21,528 nucleotides of DNA. It comes from an uncultured Leucothrix sp. (GTDB taxonomy: Bacteria; Pseudomonadota; Gammaproteobacteria; Thiotrichales; Thiotrichaceae). The first letter of the stretch is position 1. The number at the start of each line of letters is the position of its first letter. The DNA lies in contig CALKXC010000068.1 of NCBI GenBank assembly GCA_938004025.1, positions 1-21,528 of the forward strand, written 5' to 3'. The notes below the pieces were generated by a model that saw only the letters and a list, made by a program, of their open reading frames with translations, did not search any database and was not told where the DNA came from. Of the stretch, positions 1-8,039 are shown piece by piece. The translations under genes were made by a program, and so were the position numbers.

Positions 1-2
1 TA

Positions 3-131
3 TCAAGAATCGATGAGTCACTGATAAATATAGGCTCTGGGAAAAGACAAATAGTGACTGGTGGAAAACTGAATCAACAATACCAGATCACTATTCCGGA
101 AGCATTCGCTTCAATAAACGGTAAGTATTAA
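3..131 (+). CDS. C-terminal end of an AbiEi-like type IV antitoxin (partial)
   Basis: Only the last 42 codons and the TAA stop are in the window; the gene starts to the left. The visible tail contains GGKLNQQYQITIP, which resembles the end of AbiEi-family antitoxin/transcriptional regulators as I remember them. The assignment rests mainly on the next gene, which begins 10 bp downstream and is AbiEii-like; AbiEi and AbiEii are normally adjacent in this order. Known for the family: AbiEi represses its operon and counters the AbiEii nucleotidyltransferase toxin in phage abortive infection. The fragment is too short for an independent call. Confidence 0.5.
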   Translation, partial: SRIDESLINIGSGKRQIVTGGKLNQQYQITIPEAFASINGKY

Positions 132-141
132 CAGGTGCTTA

Positions 142-366
142 ATGGATAGAAACTCACCCTATTACAGACAAGTATCCCTTTTGATTAACTGCATTCCACA
201 CGTAGCGAGAGAGACCTGCTTTGCGCTGAAGGGTGGAACTGCTATCAATCTATTCGTAAACAATTTTCCGCGGCTTTCTGTCGATATTGATTTGGCTTAT
301 TTGCCTTTAGAGCCAAGGGATCAAGCACTCAGCAATGTTCGTATTGCGCTGTCAAAAATTTCATAA
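142..366 (+). pseudogene. AbiEii/AbiGii-type nucleotidyltransferase toxin, truncated to the N-terminal 74 residues
   Basis: The 74 residues include FALKGGTAINLF (about residues 27-38) followed by RLSVDIDLAYLP (about 44-55). This is the GG...DxD core of the DUF1814/AbiEii nucleotidyltransferase fold, with the two metal-binding aspartates present. Family members are about 280-300 residues, so roughly three quarters is missing. Reading in frame past the TAA at 364-366 gives SFELTNAVQKG and then another TAA, which suggests decay by several stops rather than one clean end. Without the rest of the fold the toxin should be inactive. Together with the preceding AbiEi-like tail it is a broken phage-defence module in a defence-type island. 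Confidence 0.75.
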
Positions 367-802
367 AAGCCAAGCTTCGAATTAACTAATGCGGTGCAGA
401 AAGGTTGTAAACATCCATAACATTCGATGTCGACGCCCAACAAAACGTATGAAGCCAACATCAAACTCTAAAATTTTCTCTCTTGTGCTTCAGACTCACA
501 AACTTTTCCATAGCACCTATGCGATTCTAGATTTACTCGGTGACTCATATTAAAATTTTGGGAGATTCCCTATATAACTTTAGATCTAGAGAATATCAGC
601 CACAGAACAATTTTTAAGGAGGTTAACCAGAACCCTCAAAACAACAATGCTACAAGCTTCATAATAATCAAACAATTACTTGTACCTAAGAACATGTATT
701 CAAACGATTCGTAATGTAAGATTGTTGTCCCCAACGGAGGTGACGGACACTCTCCAAAATATTTATGAGTTGCACAAGAATTATTGATTCTTGGGAGACG
801 TT
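367..802. other. Gene-free AT-rich stretch after the AbiEii remnant
   Basis: No convincing gene is seen on either strand. The first 100 bases may be decayed AbiEii sequence. A strong Shine-Dalgarno-like run, AAGGAGG near 617-623, is followed by no useful open frame (the next ATG gives five codons), so it probably belonged to a lost gene. The composition is clearly more AT-rich than the genes to the right, as expected for eroding island DNA. Confidence 0.5.
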
Positions 803-1300
803 TTGAAATTCCTTACACTGATCACTACATGTTTTCTTGTCGCTATAACTGGATGCTCGGACAACAAGCCACGGCAACCCTCCCCAGAGGAGATAGCCAA
901 CCGAAAAGTACGAGCAGAAACCAAAATATTAATGGAAAACGAGATTAAAAAGTAGTTATTAAATTCCAGTGACATTGAATTACAGAAGTTGTTAGCCGAA
1001 TGTCGTCAACTGGTAAATGAACATGCTGACAAATCAAATAAAGGACCCTATACAAATCATATGATTGATGTGTACAGTGCAGATATTTATCAGAGACCTG
1101 CCGGAGGTAAAGCAATTAAAAGCGATCAGGAACGAATAGAATCTTTAAGGCGATTCGGTCCAAATATATCTCTAAATACACAATATGCGATATTGTCAGT
1201 AACAGATAGTTTTAACGGCCCTGTCAAATCCGTAGATAAATATGATTGCGAGCTTGGCAAAGGCCCCAAAATTGTATTTGCAAAAAGGTCATATTTTTAG
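803..1300 (+). pseudogene. Small lipoprotein gene interrupted by an in-frame amber codon
   Basis: A TTG start at 803, preceded by GGGAGA at 793-798, opens a frame with a clear type II signal peptide. The hydrophobic stretch FLTLITTCFLVAITGC ends in lipobox ITGC with Cys18. After 50 codons the frame meets TAG at 953-955, then continues open in the same frame for 114 codons to a TAG at 1298-1300. The downstream part includes LLAECRQLVNEHAD and LNTQYAILSVTDSF. It ends KRSYF and has one cysteine pair candidate (AECRQ, YDCEL). I do not recognise the family. As it stands the cell would make a 50-residue lipopeptide or, by re-initiation at the ATG at 989, a 103-residue cytoplasmic piece. It is most simply a nonsense pseudogene; suppression cannot be excluded. 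Confidence 0.6.
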
Positions 1301-1620
1301 ATTGACCGATAGATAGGAAAAGGGCAAATAGTAAAGACCAATAGTTAATCCTAACCGTTGGAACGGATTCTGGCCCAGCTCTAGCTGCACGATGGCTGAC
1401 AGCCACTATGGCTCTTGCGTAAATCCACAGGCTGCCGATATAAATAGATGATCGGCAAGCCAGCGTTCAGTCGCAGGGTAAAACATGCGTTCATAATTGC
1501 TGAACAAACTTACCTACCGACGCGATGCTGTGTTGATCAATGCCTTCGATAGTGATCCCGTTAGGAAGCCGAATGCTCAGCTATTCGTCTGGTGGTTTCA
1601 CTACCTCTTGAATGTCGACT
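1301..1620. other. Intergenic stretch upstream of the NACHT gene
   Basis: No supported gene is seen. A 43-codon frame starting near the TTG around 1495 (containing VLINAFDSDP and LFVWWFHYLL) is open but is not recognisable as a protein and has no ribosome-binding site. I leave it as probable non-coding or decayed sequence. Confidence 0.4.
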
Positions 1621-1650
1621 TGCTATAGTCTCCAGACACGTCAAGAGGAC
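1621..1650 (+). promoter_or_regulatory. Candidate extended -10 promoter and ribosome-binding site of the NACHT gene
   Basis: TGCTATAGT at 1621-1629 fits an extended -10 (TGn plus TATAGT). The -35 region is weak, which extended -10 promoters tolerate. It would give a leader of about 20 nt carrying AGAGGA at 1644-1649. That site is well spaced from the ATG at 1657 and favours it over the out-of-frame ATG at 1653. Confidence 0.4.
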
Positions 1651-1656
1651 AAATGA

Positions 1657-4419
1657 ATGACCAAACGAGTGATCTTAGCCAGCAGCGTCCTACGAGTTTT
1701 TTCAAAACTTTACCAGGGCGAATTCGAAGACGGATGGGAAGCCGGTGAAGAAGTTTTTAAAAACTTCAATGACCTCGATACACTCATCCGAAATTTGCGC
1801 CCGGAGGGTGCCTCCCCGACGGAACGAGGTTGGATATTCTGGCGCGAATCAATTATTCGTGCACTTGAGGACGTCATCGGAAAGCTGGATATCGGCAACG
1901 ATGAAGATGCCATCATTAAATCTATAATTTGTTATACCGATCAATGGCGCTGCGAAGATACAGAGCAACTTCCATTACGCAGCGCTTTCGAGCACCCAGC
2001 AACTTGTCCGATTTACATTGATGCGCGCAAGTCTTTACTTGGCTGGCTTAAGGCTGATTTTTCTATAGAGCTATCAGGAATTGAGGAAACCACCCTACTG
2101 ACCCAGTTTGACCGAGCGATAGACGATGCAGTATGCCGGCTATGGAGCAAAGAATCTCCATACTTTGGTCAAATGGTCGACCAACTCAGCGGCCCAGTTG
2201 CTGAAGGAATTGGACAACGCCGCCAATGGGATGCACATGGACTGTGGATGCGCGACCGCTTTTGGCGCGACCCTCTCTGGGGACAAGAGAAGACGCAGAT
2301 TACGCTAAGTGACCTTTATGTACCCTTGCGAGGGTATGACCGCACACCAGTAGAGGCAAAGGAAGGCGAAAGGTTCGGCCACATAAAAGTCTATGATGCT
2401 CGCGTTTTCGATATGCACAGCGAAATAGAATACTGGCTGAAAATACCTCAAGGCAGTGTTCGAGATCGCATGCGAGTTATCGGAGGCTCCCCAGGTAGTG
2501 GGAAGTCGAGCTTTGCACGCAAACTAGGTGCGGACGTATCGAGATGGGAAGACTGGCGAGCCATCTTTGTCGAGGTCCAAGGGATGAGCAATACAAGCGA
2601 TCTTCACCGCGAAATTGGGGAGCGCATGGTTCGCCGCCGTAAAGAAACCGGATTTGAGCAAAATCCACTTGACATGGATGAGGATCGCGAAAATTTGCTC
2701 TTGATCCTTGACGGTTTGGATGAACTTTCAAAACCAGGCCCAGAGGCCACCGCCATACTAACTGGTTTCATCCGCGGGCTAAAAGAACTACTAAACGACA
2801 AAAAATCTCTCCGCGTAATCGTCCTCGGACGACCACAATCGGCAGCAGACGCTTTGAAAGAGAGCGCCCTACCTGAAAACCATTTGCTGAATGTCCTATG
2901 GCTGGCAAAAGTAGATCATAAGCGATTAAGAGTGAATGCTGAAAATTTCAACGACCCCAACGAACTTTGTAAACTTGACCAGCGAGATGAATATTGGGAA
3001 AAATGGTGCAAAGTGTCCGGTAACTTTCCTAACACTTGCTTGCTTAAGAACGAAAAATTCGGTGAACTAAACGTTGAGCCTGTCTTGGCCTATCTGGTGC
3101 TGAATTATCTGGAAAATGGGGGCGATCCTGACAATATCAGGAACCGTAACGATATTTATGAACGCGTCATTCGCGATCTCAAGCCACGAAGATGGGGCAG
3201 CTACGCACATCCTGGCACCGAAGAGCTTTCGGAAGATGACTTCATATTTCTGCTCGAATGCCTCGGTCTCGCGGCTTGGGCAAACGGAGGGCGCATTGGT
3301 GATGACAATGAGTTCGATCGTATTCGAGATCACTGCTCACCTGACCCGGAATACTATCGCGACGTAGATGCTGCAACACTTCAAAATGTTGCCACGCAAT
3401 TCTATACTCATATTCAGGGAGGTTATGAATTCATCCATAAAAGTTTTGCCGAATATTTAACCGCCCGTGGCTTGATCAACTTCGCTAAGGGTCGATTACT
3501 TAATGATCGCAACAAGCTTACTTCGTGGTTGGAATTGACAGGAGGGCAAGAGGTTGATGAACAAGTCTATCGATTTCTAATGGACGAGGCTAAGCTATGC
3601 ACGCCAGAGGATGCACTTCAATCGAAGCAGCTGCTCGAGAAACTTTTTAAGGAAGCGCAGCAAACCGGCTTCCCAGCCCACAAGATGTCGACTGACAATT
3701 GGCGTACAGCAGAGGCGCGCCAGCGCAACGCAGAAATCGCCAATCTAGCGTGTTTAAGCGCGTTCGTCCACAGAGTCATGGATACCGACCTCGAAGCCGC
3801 AAATTGGGGTTTTGATCTACCTAATGCAACTACGAGTATGGACTTAATAAATAGGATTTCTAAATCTCAAAATCACGAAATGATTGCGTTGACCTGGTTT
3901 AATGCGGTCGACATGGCTTCGCAAGAACTGGTAAACGCAAATCTTACAGATGCCTCATTCCGATACGCAAATCTAAGCCACACTACGTTATTCGGGTCAA
4001 GAGTATTCGACACAGATTTTCATGGTGCGAATCTATCAAGCGCTCATCTTGACTATATGTTCTCGACCCGTTCAGAATATTCATACGCGAATTTAACTAG
4101 CGCAACTCTATCAAATTCGCAACTCACCGATTCATTGTTCCGAAATGCGAAGCTCATCGCAGCAGACCTCAGCATGGTTAACCTCTCCCGCGCAGATCTT
4201 ACAGATGCAAATCTTACCGATGCAAACTTAACCGGAGCAAACCTAAGTAACGCGAACTTTTTTGGAGCGATTCTGACTGATGCAAACCTCTCCAACGCGA
4301 GCCTCACTGAGAAAACTATGATAACTCAAGAGCAAATCGAAAGCGCCAAAGGAAATGGCGATACAAAGCTACCAGAGAGCCTGACACACCCAACTCACTG
4401 GTTAGATGATAAGAAATGA
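1657..4419 (+). CDS. NACHT NTPase with C-terminal pentapeptide repeats, probable anti-phage defence protein
   Basis: This is a 920-residue STAND/NACHT protein. Residues 1-270 match no family I recognise and would be the place for an effector or adaptor domain. The NTPase core has Walker A GGSPGSGKSS at 276-285, Walker B LLLILDGLDEL at 347-357 with the tandem acidic DGLDE typical of NACHT, and a sensor-1-like GRPQ near 391-394. A helical middle region follows. Residues about 757-882 are pentapeptide repeats (ANLTD, ADLTD, ANLSN, ANFFG), which form a right-handed beta-helix and could be the ligand-sensing surface. Known for the class: bacterial NACHT/Avs-like STAND proteins sense phage components, oligomerise and trigger abortive infection. 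The defence role here is inferred from domains and from the AbiE remnants and attachment site nearby. Repeated 15-base units around 4196-4290 could make the repeat number variable. It looks intact, with a good ribosome-binding site. Confidence 0.85.
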   Translation: MTKRVILASSVLRVFSKLYQGEFEDGWEAGEEVFKNFNDLDTLIRNLRPEGASPTERGWIFWRESIIRALEDVIGKLDIGNDEDAIIKSIICYTDQWRCEDTEQLPLRSAFEHPATCPIYIDARKSLLGWLKADFSIELSGIEETTLLTQFDRAIDDAVCRLWSKESPYFGQMVDQLSGPVAEGIGQRRQWDAHGLWMRDRFWRDPLWGQEKTQITLSDLYVPLRGYDRTPVEAKEGERFGHIKVYDARVFDMHSEIEYWLKIPQGSVRDRMRVIGGSPGSGKSSFARKLGADVSRWEDWRAIFVEVQGMSNTSDLHREIGERMVRRRKETGFEQNPLDMDEDRENLLLILDGLDELSKPGPEATAILTGFIRGLKELLNDKKSLRVIVLGRPQSAADALKESALPENHLLNVLWLAKVDHKRLRVNAENFNDPNELCKLDQRDEYWEKWCKVSGNFPNTCLLKNEKFGELNVEPVLAYLVLNYLENGGDPDNIRNRNDIYERVIRDLKPRRWGSYAHPGTEELSEDDFIFLLECLGLAAWANGGRIGDDNEFDRIRDHCSPDPEYYRDVDAATLQNVATQFYTHIQGGYEFIHKSFAEYLTARGLINFAKGRLLNDRNKLTSWLELTGGQEVDEQVYRFLMDEAKLCTPEDALQSKQLLEKLFKEAQQTGFPAHKMSTDNWRTAEARQRNAEIANLACLSAFVHRVMDTDLEAANWGFDLPNATTSMDLINRISKSQNHEMIALTWFNAVDMASQELVNANLTDASFRYANLSHTTLFGSRVFDTDFHGANLSSAHLDYMFSTRSEYSYANLTSATLSNSQLTDSLFRNAKLIAADLSMVNLSRADLTDANLTDANLTGANLSNANFFGAILTDANLSNASLTEKTMITQEQIESAKGNGDTKLPESLTHPTHWLDDKK

Positions 4420-4424
4420 GCACG

Positions 4425-4526
4425 ATGAACAGCTTCCCTAGTAATATGTTAAGACTACTGGAGAAAGGCTGGGCGCTAAACCTAGAAATTGCGACAAGAG
4501 CAAATGAAGGATCTTATAAAGGGTGA
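4425..4526 (+). CDS. Possible 33-residue small protein after the NACHT gene
   Basis: ATG at 4425 lies 5 bp after the NACHT stop and opens 33 codons (MNSFPSNMLRLLEKGW..., ending NEGSYKG) to TGA at 4524-4526. The close spacing would suit a coupled small partner, but there is no clear ribosome-binding site and I recognise no family. It may equally be the N-terminal stump of a lost gene or chance. Confidence 0.2.
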   Translation: MNSFPSNMLRLLEKGWALNLEIATRANEGSYKG

Positions 4527-4645
4527 ACCAAGGGATTGAATAGAGAGGGCACAACGCACCCACACTCATTACCTTACTTGCTACCATCATGTACACGGTA
4601 ACCATTCAACTATATTATTTCAAATATTGTTTTTATAGGATTTTT

Positions 4646-4668
4646 TTCAACTCTCCCCCACTCCACCA
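4646..4668 (+). other. Isolated 3' end of a tRNA-like gene (tmRNA-type CTCCACCA), probable island attachment site
   Basis: The 23 bases parse exactly as the end of a tRNA-like molecule: T-loop TTCAACT (4646-4652), T-stem 3' strand CTCCC (4653-4657), acceptor 3' strand CCACTCC (4658-4664), discriminator A and CCA (4665-4668). The bases just upstream do not supply the matching T-stem 5' strand, so this is a fragment, not a gene. The CTCCACCA ending and discriminator A fit tmRNA (ssrA), but a tRNA is possible. Known: many integrases use the 3' end of tRNA or tmRNA genes and leave a duplicated 3' fragment at the far end of the island. The native terminator directly to the right supports the island lying to the left. 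Confidence 0.7.
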
Positions 4669-4674
4669 ATACCG

Positions 4675-4705
4675 AAGCCCCGATAATTTGATTGGGGCTT
4701 TTTTC
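4675..4705 (+). terminator. Rho-independent terminator after the tRNA/tmRNA-like 3' fragment
   Basis: AAGCCCC (4675-4681) pairs with GGGGCTT (4694-4700) across a 12-base loop, followed by a run of T through 4704. Its position 6 bases after the CCA end is that of a stable-RNA gene's own terminator. This supports the fragment being the chromosomal side of an att site. Confidence 0.8.
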
Positions 4706-4754
4706 GTTGTGCAAAGGGCTCTTAAGCTGTAGACAATAAATTAGGGTTATCCAT

Positions 4755-4778
4755 ATAAAAATGGGAGTTTGGCTCCCA
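4755..4778 (-). terminator. Terminator of the minus-strand aromatic catabolism genes
   Basis: On the minus strand TGGGAG (4778-4773) pairs with CTCCCA (4767-4762) across a 5-base loop and is followed by ATTTTTATA. It lies 20 bases beyond the natural end of the flavin hydroxylase frame at 4798. This supports 4798, not 4975, as the ancestral gene end. Confidence 0.7.
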
Positions 4779-4797
4779 GACCCCGAGGATGTGAAGC

Positions 4798-6435
4798 TCA
4801 AGTTAAGGGCAAGAATTCCTCTAGTATCGCTTCAATCGGCAGTTGAATAAACACTGTGGCGGTATCAACCAGTAGTATGAGTTCTGACAAATTGTTCGCC
4901 GCACCTAAAAGGTAATGATCAGGACGCACTAAGACTGCCTCAACGTCAAACTCCACTAAAAACGCGGACAGCTCTCATTCACCTTCAACCGATATCACCG
5001 CTAAATCAAGTTCACGCCCGGCGTATTGATGAAGGTACTCCGACAACAATGCGGCACTGATAAGGAGTACTGGACTTTGACCGATACGATCATCCAGTCG
5101 TTGACCACTGCTCAGCATAGGTTGAGGGAACCAAATACCCTGATAATCTTTACAACCAACACCCAAGCCTGCGCCGAGGCTGGGCACTATGCTTTTCATT
5201 TTGTTACTTTCGCGTTTATCAGCAAAGGCCTGTTTAAGCGATTCCTCTGTGTCGCATGACTCGATCAACGCACCTAATCGAATGGCTGTTTCAATATATT
5301 CCCGAACATTAGGGATACGTTCACTTTGATAACTTACGAGTAGTGTTTCTTTGACTGCGTCTGAAATATTGGTTTCTAGGCAACACTTAGCCAGTTTCCA
5401 GCTCAGGTTCGACACATCCCGAATGCTGGCACACATGCCTTGCCCCATAAAAGGCGATGTTAGGTGGGCAGCATCGCCCGCAATGAATATTCGCCCATCA
5501 CGCCACTGCTTCGCTATGAGTGATTTGAATTCGTAAACGGCACTTCTCTCTATGGTAGCTTCCGCAGGTGACAACCATTCGCCAATCAGATTCCAAATTG
5601 ACTCTTCACTCGTGATGGCATCTAAATCATCTCCAGGTTTGAGTGATATCTCCCAGCGGCGACGGTTGCCTGGACATCTAACGTAAGTTGCTGGCCTATC
5701 CCCTCCACAATGTTGAATTGTGAAATCACCTAGTTCGGGTTTATCCTGATTTAACAAGACATCAACGACCAACCAATGTGCATTAAAACCTAGGTCCTCA
5801 ACACTTTCTGAAATATGCTGTCGGACGGTGGAGTTAGCGCCATCACAGCCCACCACAAACTGCGCTTGCACACAAACAGGCACACCAGTCTGACGATCTT
5901 TGAACGTCACGTTTACCTGCTCGTCGTTCTGCTCAATCTTGCATACGTCAACGTATGTCTTAAGCTGCGTGAGGGTGTTTTTCTGTATTTGATCTCGCAA
6001 AACTGTTTCAAGATCAGGCTGATGAAAACGATAACTGGAGTACCAGCCATTGTCGCTGACGCCAGCAGGCCGTGGCCAATCAAGCAGAAGTTTACCGTTG
6101 GGATCGACAAAACGCATACCTGGATTGTACCGAGTCACTTTTTCGAGTGTCTCAGCTACACCTAGCGTTTGAAAGACACGCATAATTTGATCATCGAAAT
6201 GTACCGCTCTGGGAAGTGGGTATATCGACTTCTCCCGTTCAAGAATCAGCGTTGAAACGCCACACTGAGCTAGTAGCAAAGACAACGTTGCGCCAGTGGG
6301 ACCACAGCCCACAATGACAACATCAATACTTTTAGCAATGCCTCCGTCAGTGTTAACGGACTTCTCGTCATTGCGTGTATCAGAATGATGCATAGAGTGT
6401 GCGATACCTAGCGTCCGATATGACTGTAAAGCCAT
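4798..6435 (-). pseudogene. MhpA-type FAD-dependent aromatic hydroxylase, broken by an in-frame TGA
   Basis: The protein resembles 3-(3-hydroxyphenyl)propionate/3-hydroxycinnamate hydroxylase, a class A flavoprotein that hydroxylates a phenol to a catechol with NAD(P)H and O2. Visible motifs are the N-terminal FAD-binding VIVGCGPTGATLSLLLAQ (about residues 39-56), the GCDGANSTVRQ motif in mid-protein, and RIFIAGDAAHLTSPFMGQGM, the ribityl/pyrophosphate-binding GD motif. The frame reaches TGA at 4977-4975 after 486 codons. It then stays open in the same frame for 58 more codons to TGA at 4800-4798. That tail, with ELSAFLVEFDVEAVLVRPDHYLL, matches the family's conserved C-terminus (VLVRPDxYxxG). 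The full 545 positions equal the usual size (about 550), so a single nonsense change is the simplest reading. The start overlaps the upstream dioxygenase by 28 bp; the ATG at 6393 is an alternative. It forms an operon with the ring-cleavage gene. Confidence 0.85.
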
Positions 6436-7376
6436 GGGCAGTCGACAAGCTGTGGTGCCTGTCGCCCTTCCCTGGCAGCTTGTAAACGCATATCCCTAAG
6501 AGTTTTTCGCTTATCTTCTGGCAGGTGCAATCGCTCATGTCCCCAGAAGCTTGGCCCTGCAAACGTCTCATGCGGCTCCCATTGCGACGGGTCGATAATG
6601 CGCCCTCCCCAACCGCTTTCAATAAAAAAACCCGATGGCGTATTTGCGTAAAACGACGTCATATAGTCGTTTGTGTGACGTCCCAGTGAGTATGCAATTC
6701 TGTCATCAGCCTGCTGAGCAATGTCATACCCCTGCCCGACATCATCCAGATTGTGGTATTCGACCATAAAGTGATGAAAGCCAGTTTGCCCAGTGCCAAT
6801 GACTGCAAAGCTATGGTGTCGTCCGTTCACATGAAAGAAATACATAGGATAGGGTGACAAGCCATAGTCGCTAACAGAAAACCCCAAGGTGTCTCTATAA
6901 AAAACTAGGAGACTATCCACGTCTTGAGCATGCAAGACGGCATGTCCCATTCCATAGGGTCCCGTCTTGAAACCAGAGACAGGCCTGCCCGGCTTAAACG
7001 GATCGGTATCGATCATTGGATCGACAAAGAGCTCAACGCGGTTACCATTCGGATCATCGAACAGAATCATCTCGGACACGAATCGCCTATCGCAAAGCGA
7101 ACGAGATGCAACGTTAACGGGTGTTCCCGTTAGTTCGACTGCCGCGGCAAACTCTATTAAATCTGTTGAACTTTCAACTTCCCACCCTAAAAAGGCCAGT
7201 GTCTCTCCGGGCTCATCAGTCACTACAAAGCGCTGCTTGTAGTCATCCATTTTGAAAGAAATATTTTTACCAGCATTATCAAGCTGACTCATGCCGAGCT
7301 GAGTGGTTGAAAAATGTGCCCAATCCGTCAGCTTATCGGATCGAATGCCAATGTAACCTAGAGACAATATAGCCAT
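6408..7376 (-). CDS. Class I extradiol ring-cleavage dioxygenase (BphC-like, VOC fold)
   Basis: This 322-residue two-module vicinal-oxygen-chelate protein should open catechol-type rings in the meta position with Fe(II) and O2. The C-terminal module carries the family's residues in the right spacing: metal His145 (MGHAVLH), His in RHHSF (187-188), metal His in FHHFMVE (201-202), His234 (GRHTNDY), Tyr243 and metal Glu253 (SGFFIESGWG). Length equals the family norm (about 290-320). The pair with the downstream flavin hydroxylase gives hydroxylation then ring cleavage of a phenolic acid or similar compound; the exact substrate cannot be read. It is likely the first gene of the operon, with its own promoter upstream. 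It appears intact even though its partner is broken. Confidence 0.88.
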   Translation of the reverse strand: MAILSLGYIGIRSDKLTDWAHFSTTQLGMSQLDNAGKNISFKMDDYKQRFVVTDEPGETLAFLGWEVESSTDLIEFAAAVELTGTPVNVASRSLCDRRFVSEMILFDDPNGNRVELFVDPMIDTDPFKPGRPVSGFKTGPYGMGHAVLHAQDVDSLLVFYRDTLGFSVSDYGLSPYPMYFFHVNGRHHSFAVIGTGQTGFHHFMVEYHNLDDVGQGYDIAQQADDRIAYSLGRHTNDYMTSFYANTPSGFFIESGWGGRIIDPSQWEPHETFAGPSFWGHERLHLPEDKRKTLRDMRLQAAREGRQAPQLVDCPWLYSHIGR

Positions 7377-7442
7377 AGGAATTTAAACCCTGTGATTGTG
7401 ACTATCGATTAGCAACGGACGTCTACGCTACAAGTCCCATGA

Positions 7443-7448
7443 ATTATA
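7443..7448 (-). promoter_or_regulatory. Candidate -10 of the dioxygenase-hydroxylase operon
   Basis: TATAAT on the minus strand (7448-7443) lies about 67 bases before the dioxygenase ATG at 7376. No good -35 is seen at 16-18 bp, so the promoter may depend on an activator, as is usual for aromatic catabolism operons. No regulator gene is visible alongside. Confidence 0.3.
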
Positions 7449-7609
7449 TGATTGCCGATCTGCTTATGCATGGCTTAAACTTACCGGAGGTCATCTTCCG
7501 CTACTACTATTTTTACTAGAGTGCAGCAAACATTAAACACGTATCTCCACCAACGGCTACACCAACTGACTCAACACACGCTGAGTGCCTTAAAGGGGTC
7601 GATAGAGGG

Positions 7610-7789
7610 TCCGGAGAACATCGTACGCTAAGGGGTATCGGTATCACAGCGCACTTGAATAACGAGAATTCAAAGCTCGAACATGCCAACAAATTGCCGG
7701 TCATTCGGATCCGAAAACCACCCTGCTCTATGACCGTAGAAGTGACGAAATTTCGTTAGATGAAGTAGAGAAGATAGGTATTTAAATGT
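7610..7789 (+). pseudogene. C-terminal remnant of a tyrosine recombinase (fragment 1)
   Basis: Two adjoining frames give LRGIGITAHLNNENSKLEHA and then CQQIAGHSDPKTTLLYDRRSDE, continuing to ISLDEVEKIGI and TAA. Together this is the end of an XerC/XerD-type integrase: box II arginine region (HRTLRGIGITAHL), the box III histidine (AGHSDPKTT) and the nucleophile tyrosine (LLYDRRSD). The frame changes within GAACATGCCAACAA near 7680-7690; restoring one C would join the two. No start or N-terminal domain is present, so it cannot be active. It differs from the second recombinase remnant to the right. Confidence 0.75.
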
Positions 7790-8039
7790 ACCTCTGAATA
7801 GTGAGCATTTATAGGAGCCAACACAGGAACCGGATCGGCCGCACCCGCGATAACAGTCGCGGTCTATCCGATCCAAATCCTCTATCGCCCCTATCAAATC
7901 CATATTGCGACAGTAAAAATCCAGCCCCAGAAGAGCCAAAATACTCCAGTTATGTAGATGTATTTTTTCGTTTTTCGCTTCCAGTACGCCAACAGCGGAG
8001 CGGAAATTGTGATCAACGAAGTTGCCATTTGAATCGTAG

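Noticed and set aside
4053..4307. A minus-strand frame with repeated RFAxVRFA units
   Set aside because: It is the antisense shadow of the pentapeptide-repeat coding region.
4975..4977. The TGA in the hydroxylase as a selenocysteine codon
   Set aside because: The family has no known selenoproteins, the position is far from the flavin site, and I see no selenocysteine-insertion hairpin right after it.
7541..7560. A second CTCCACCA that might be another tRNA/tmRNA 3' end
   Set aside because: The bases before it do not give a T-loop and T-stem in register, unlike 4646-4668.
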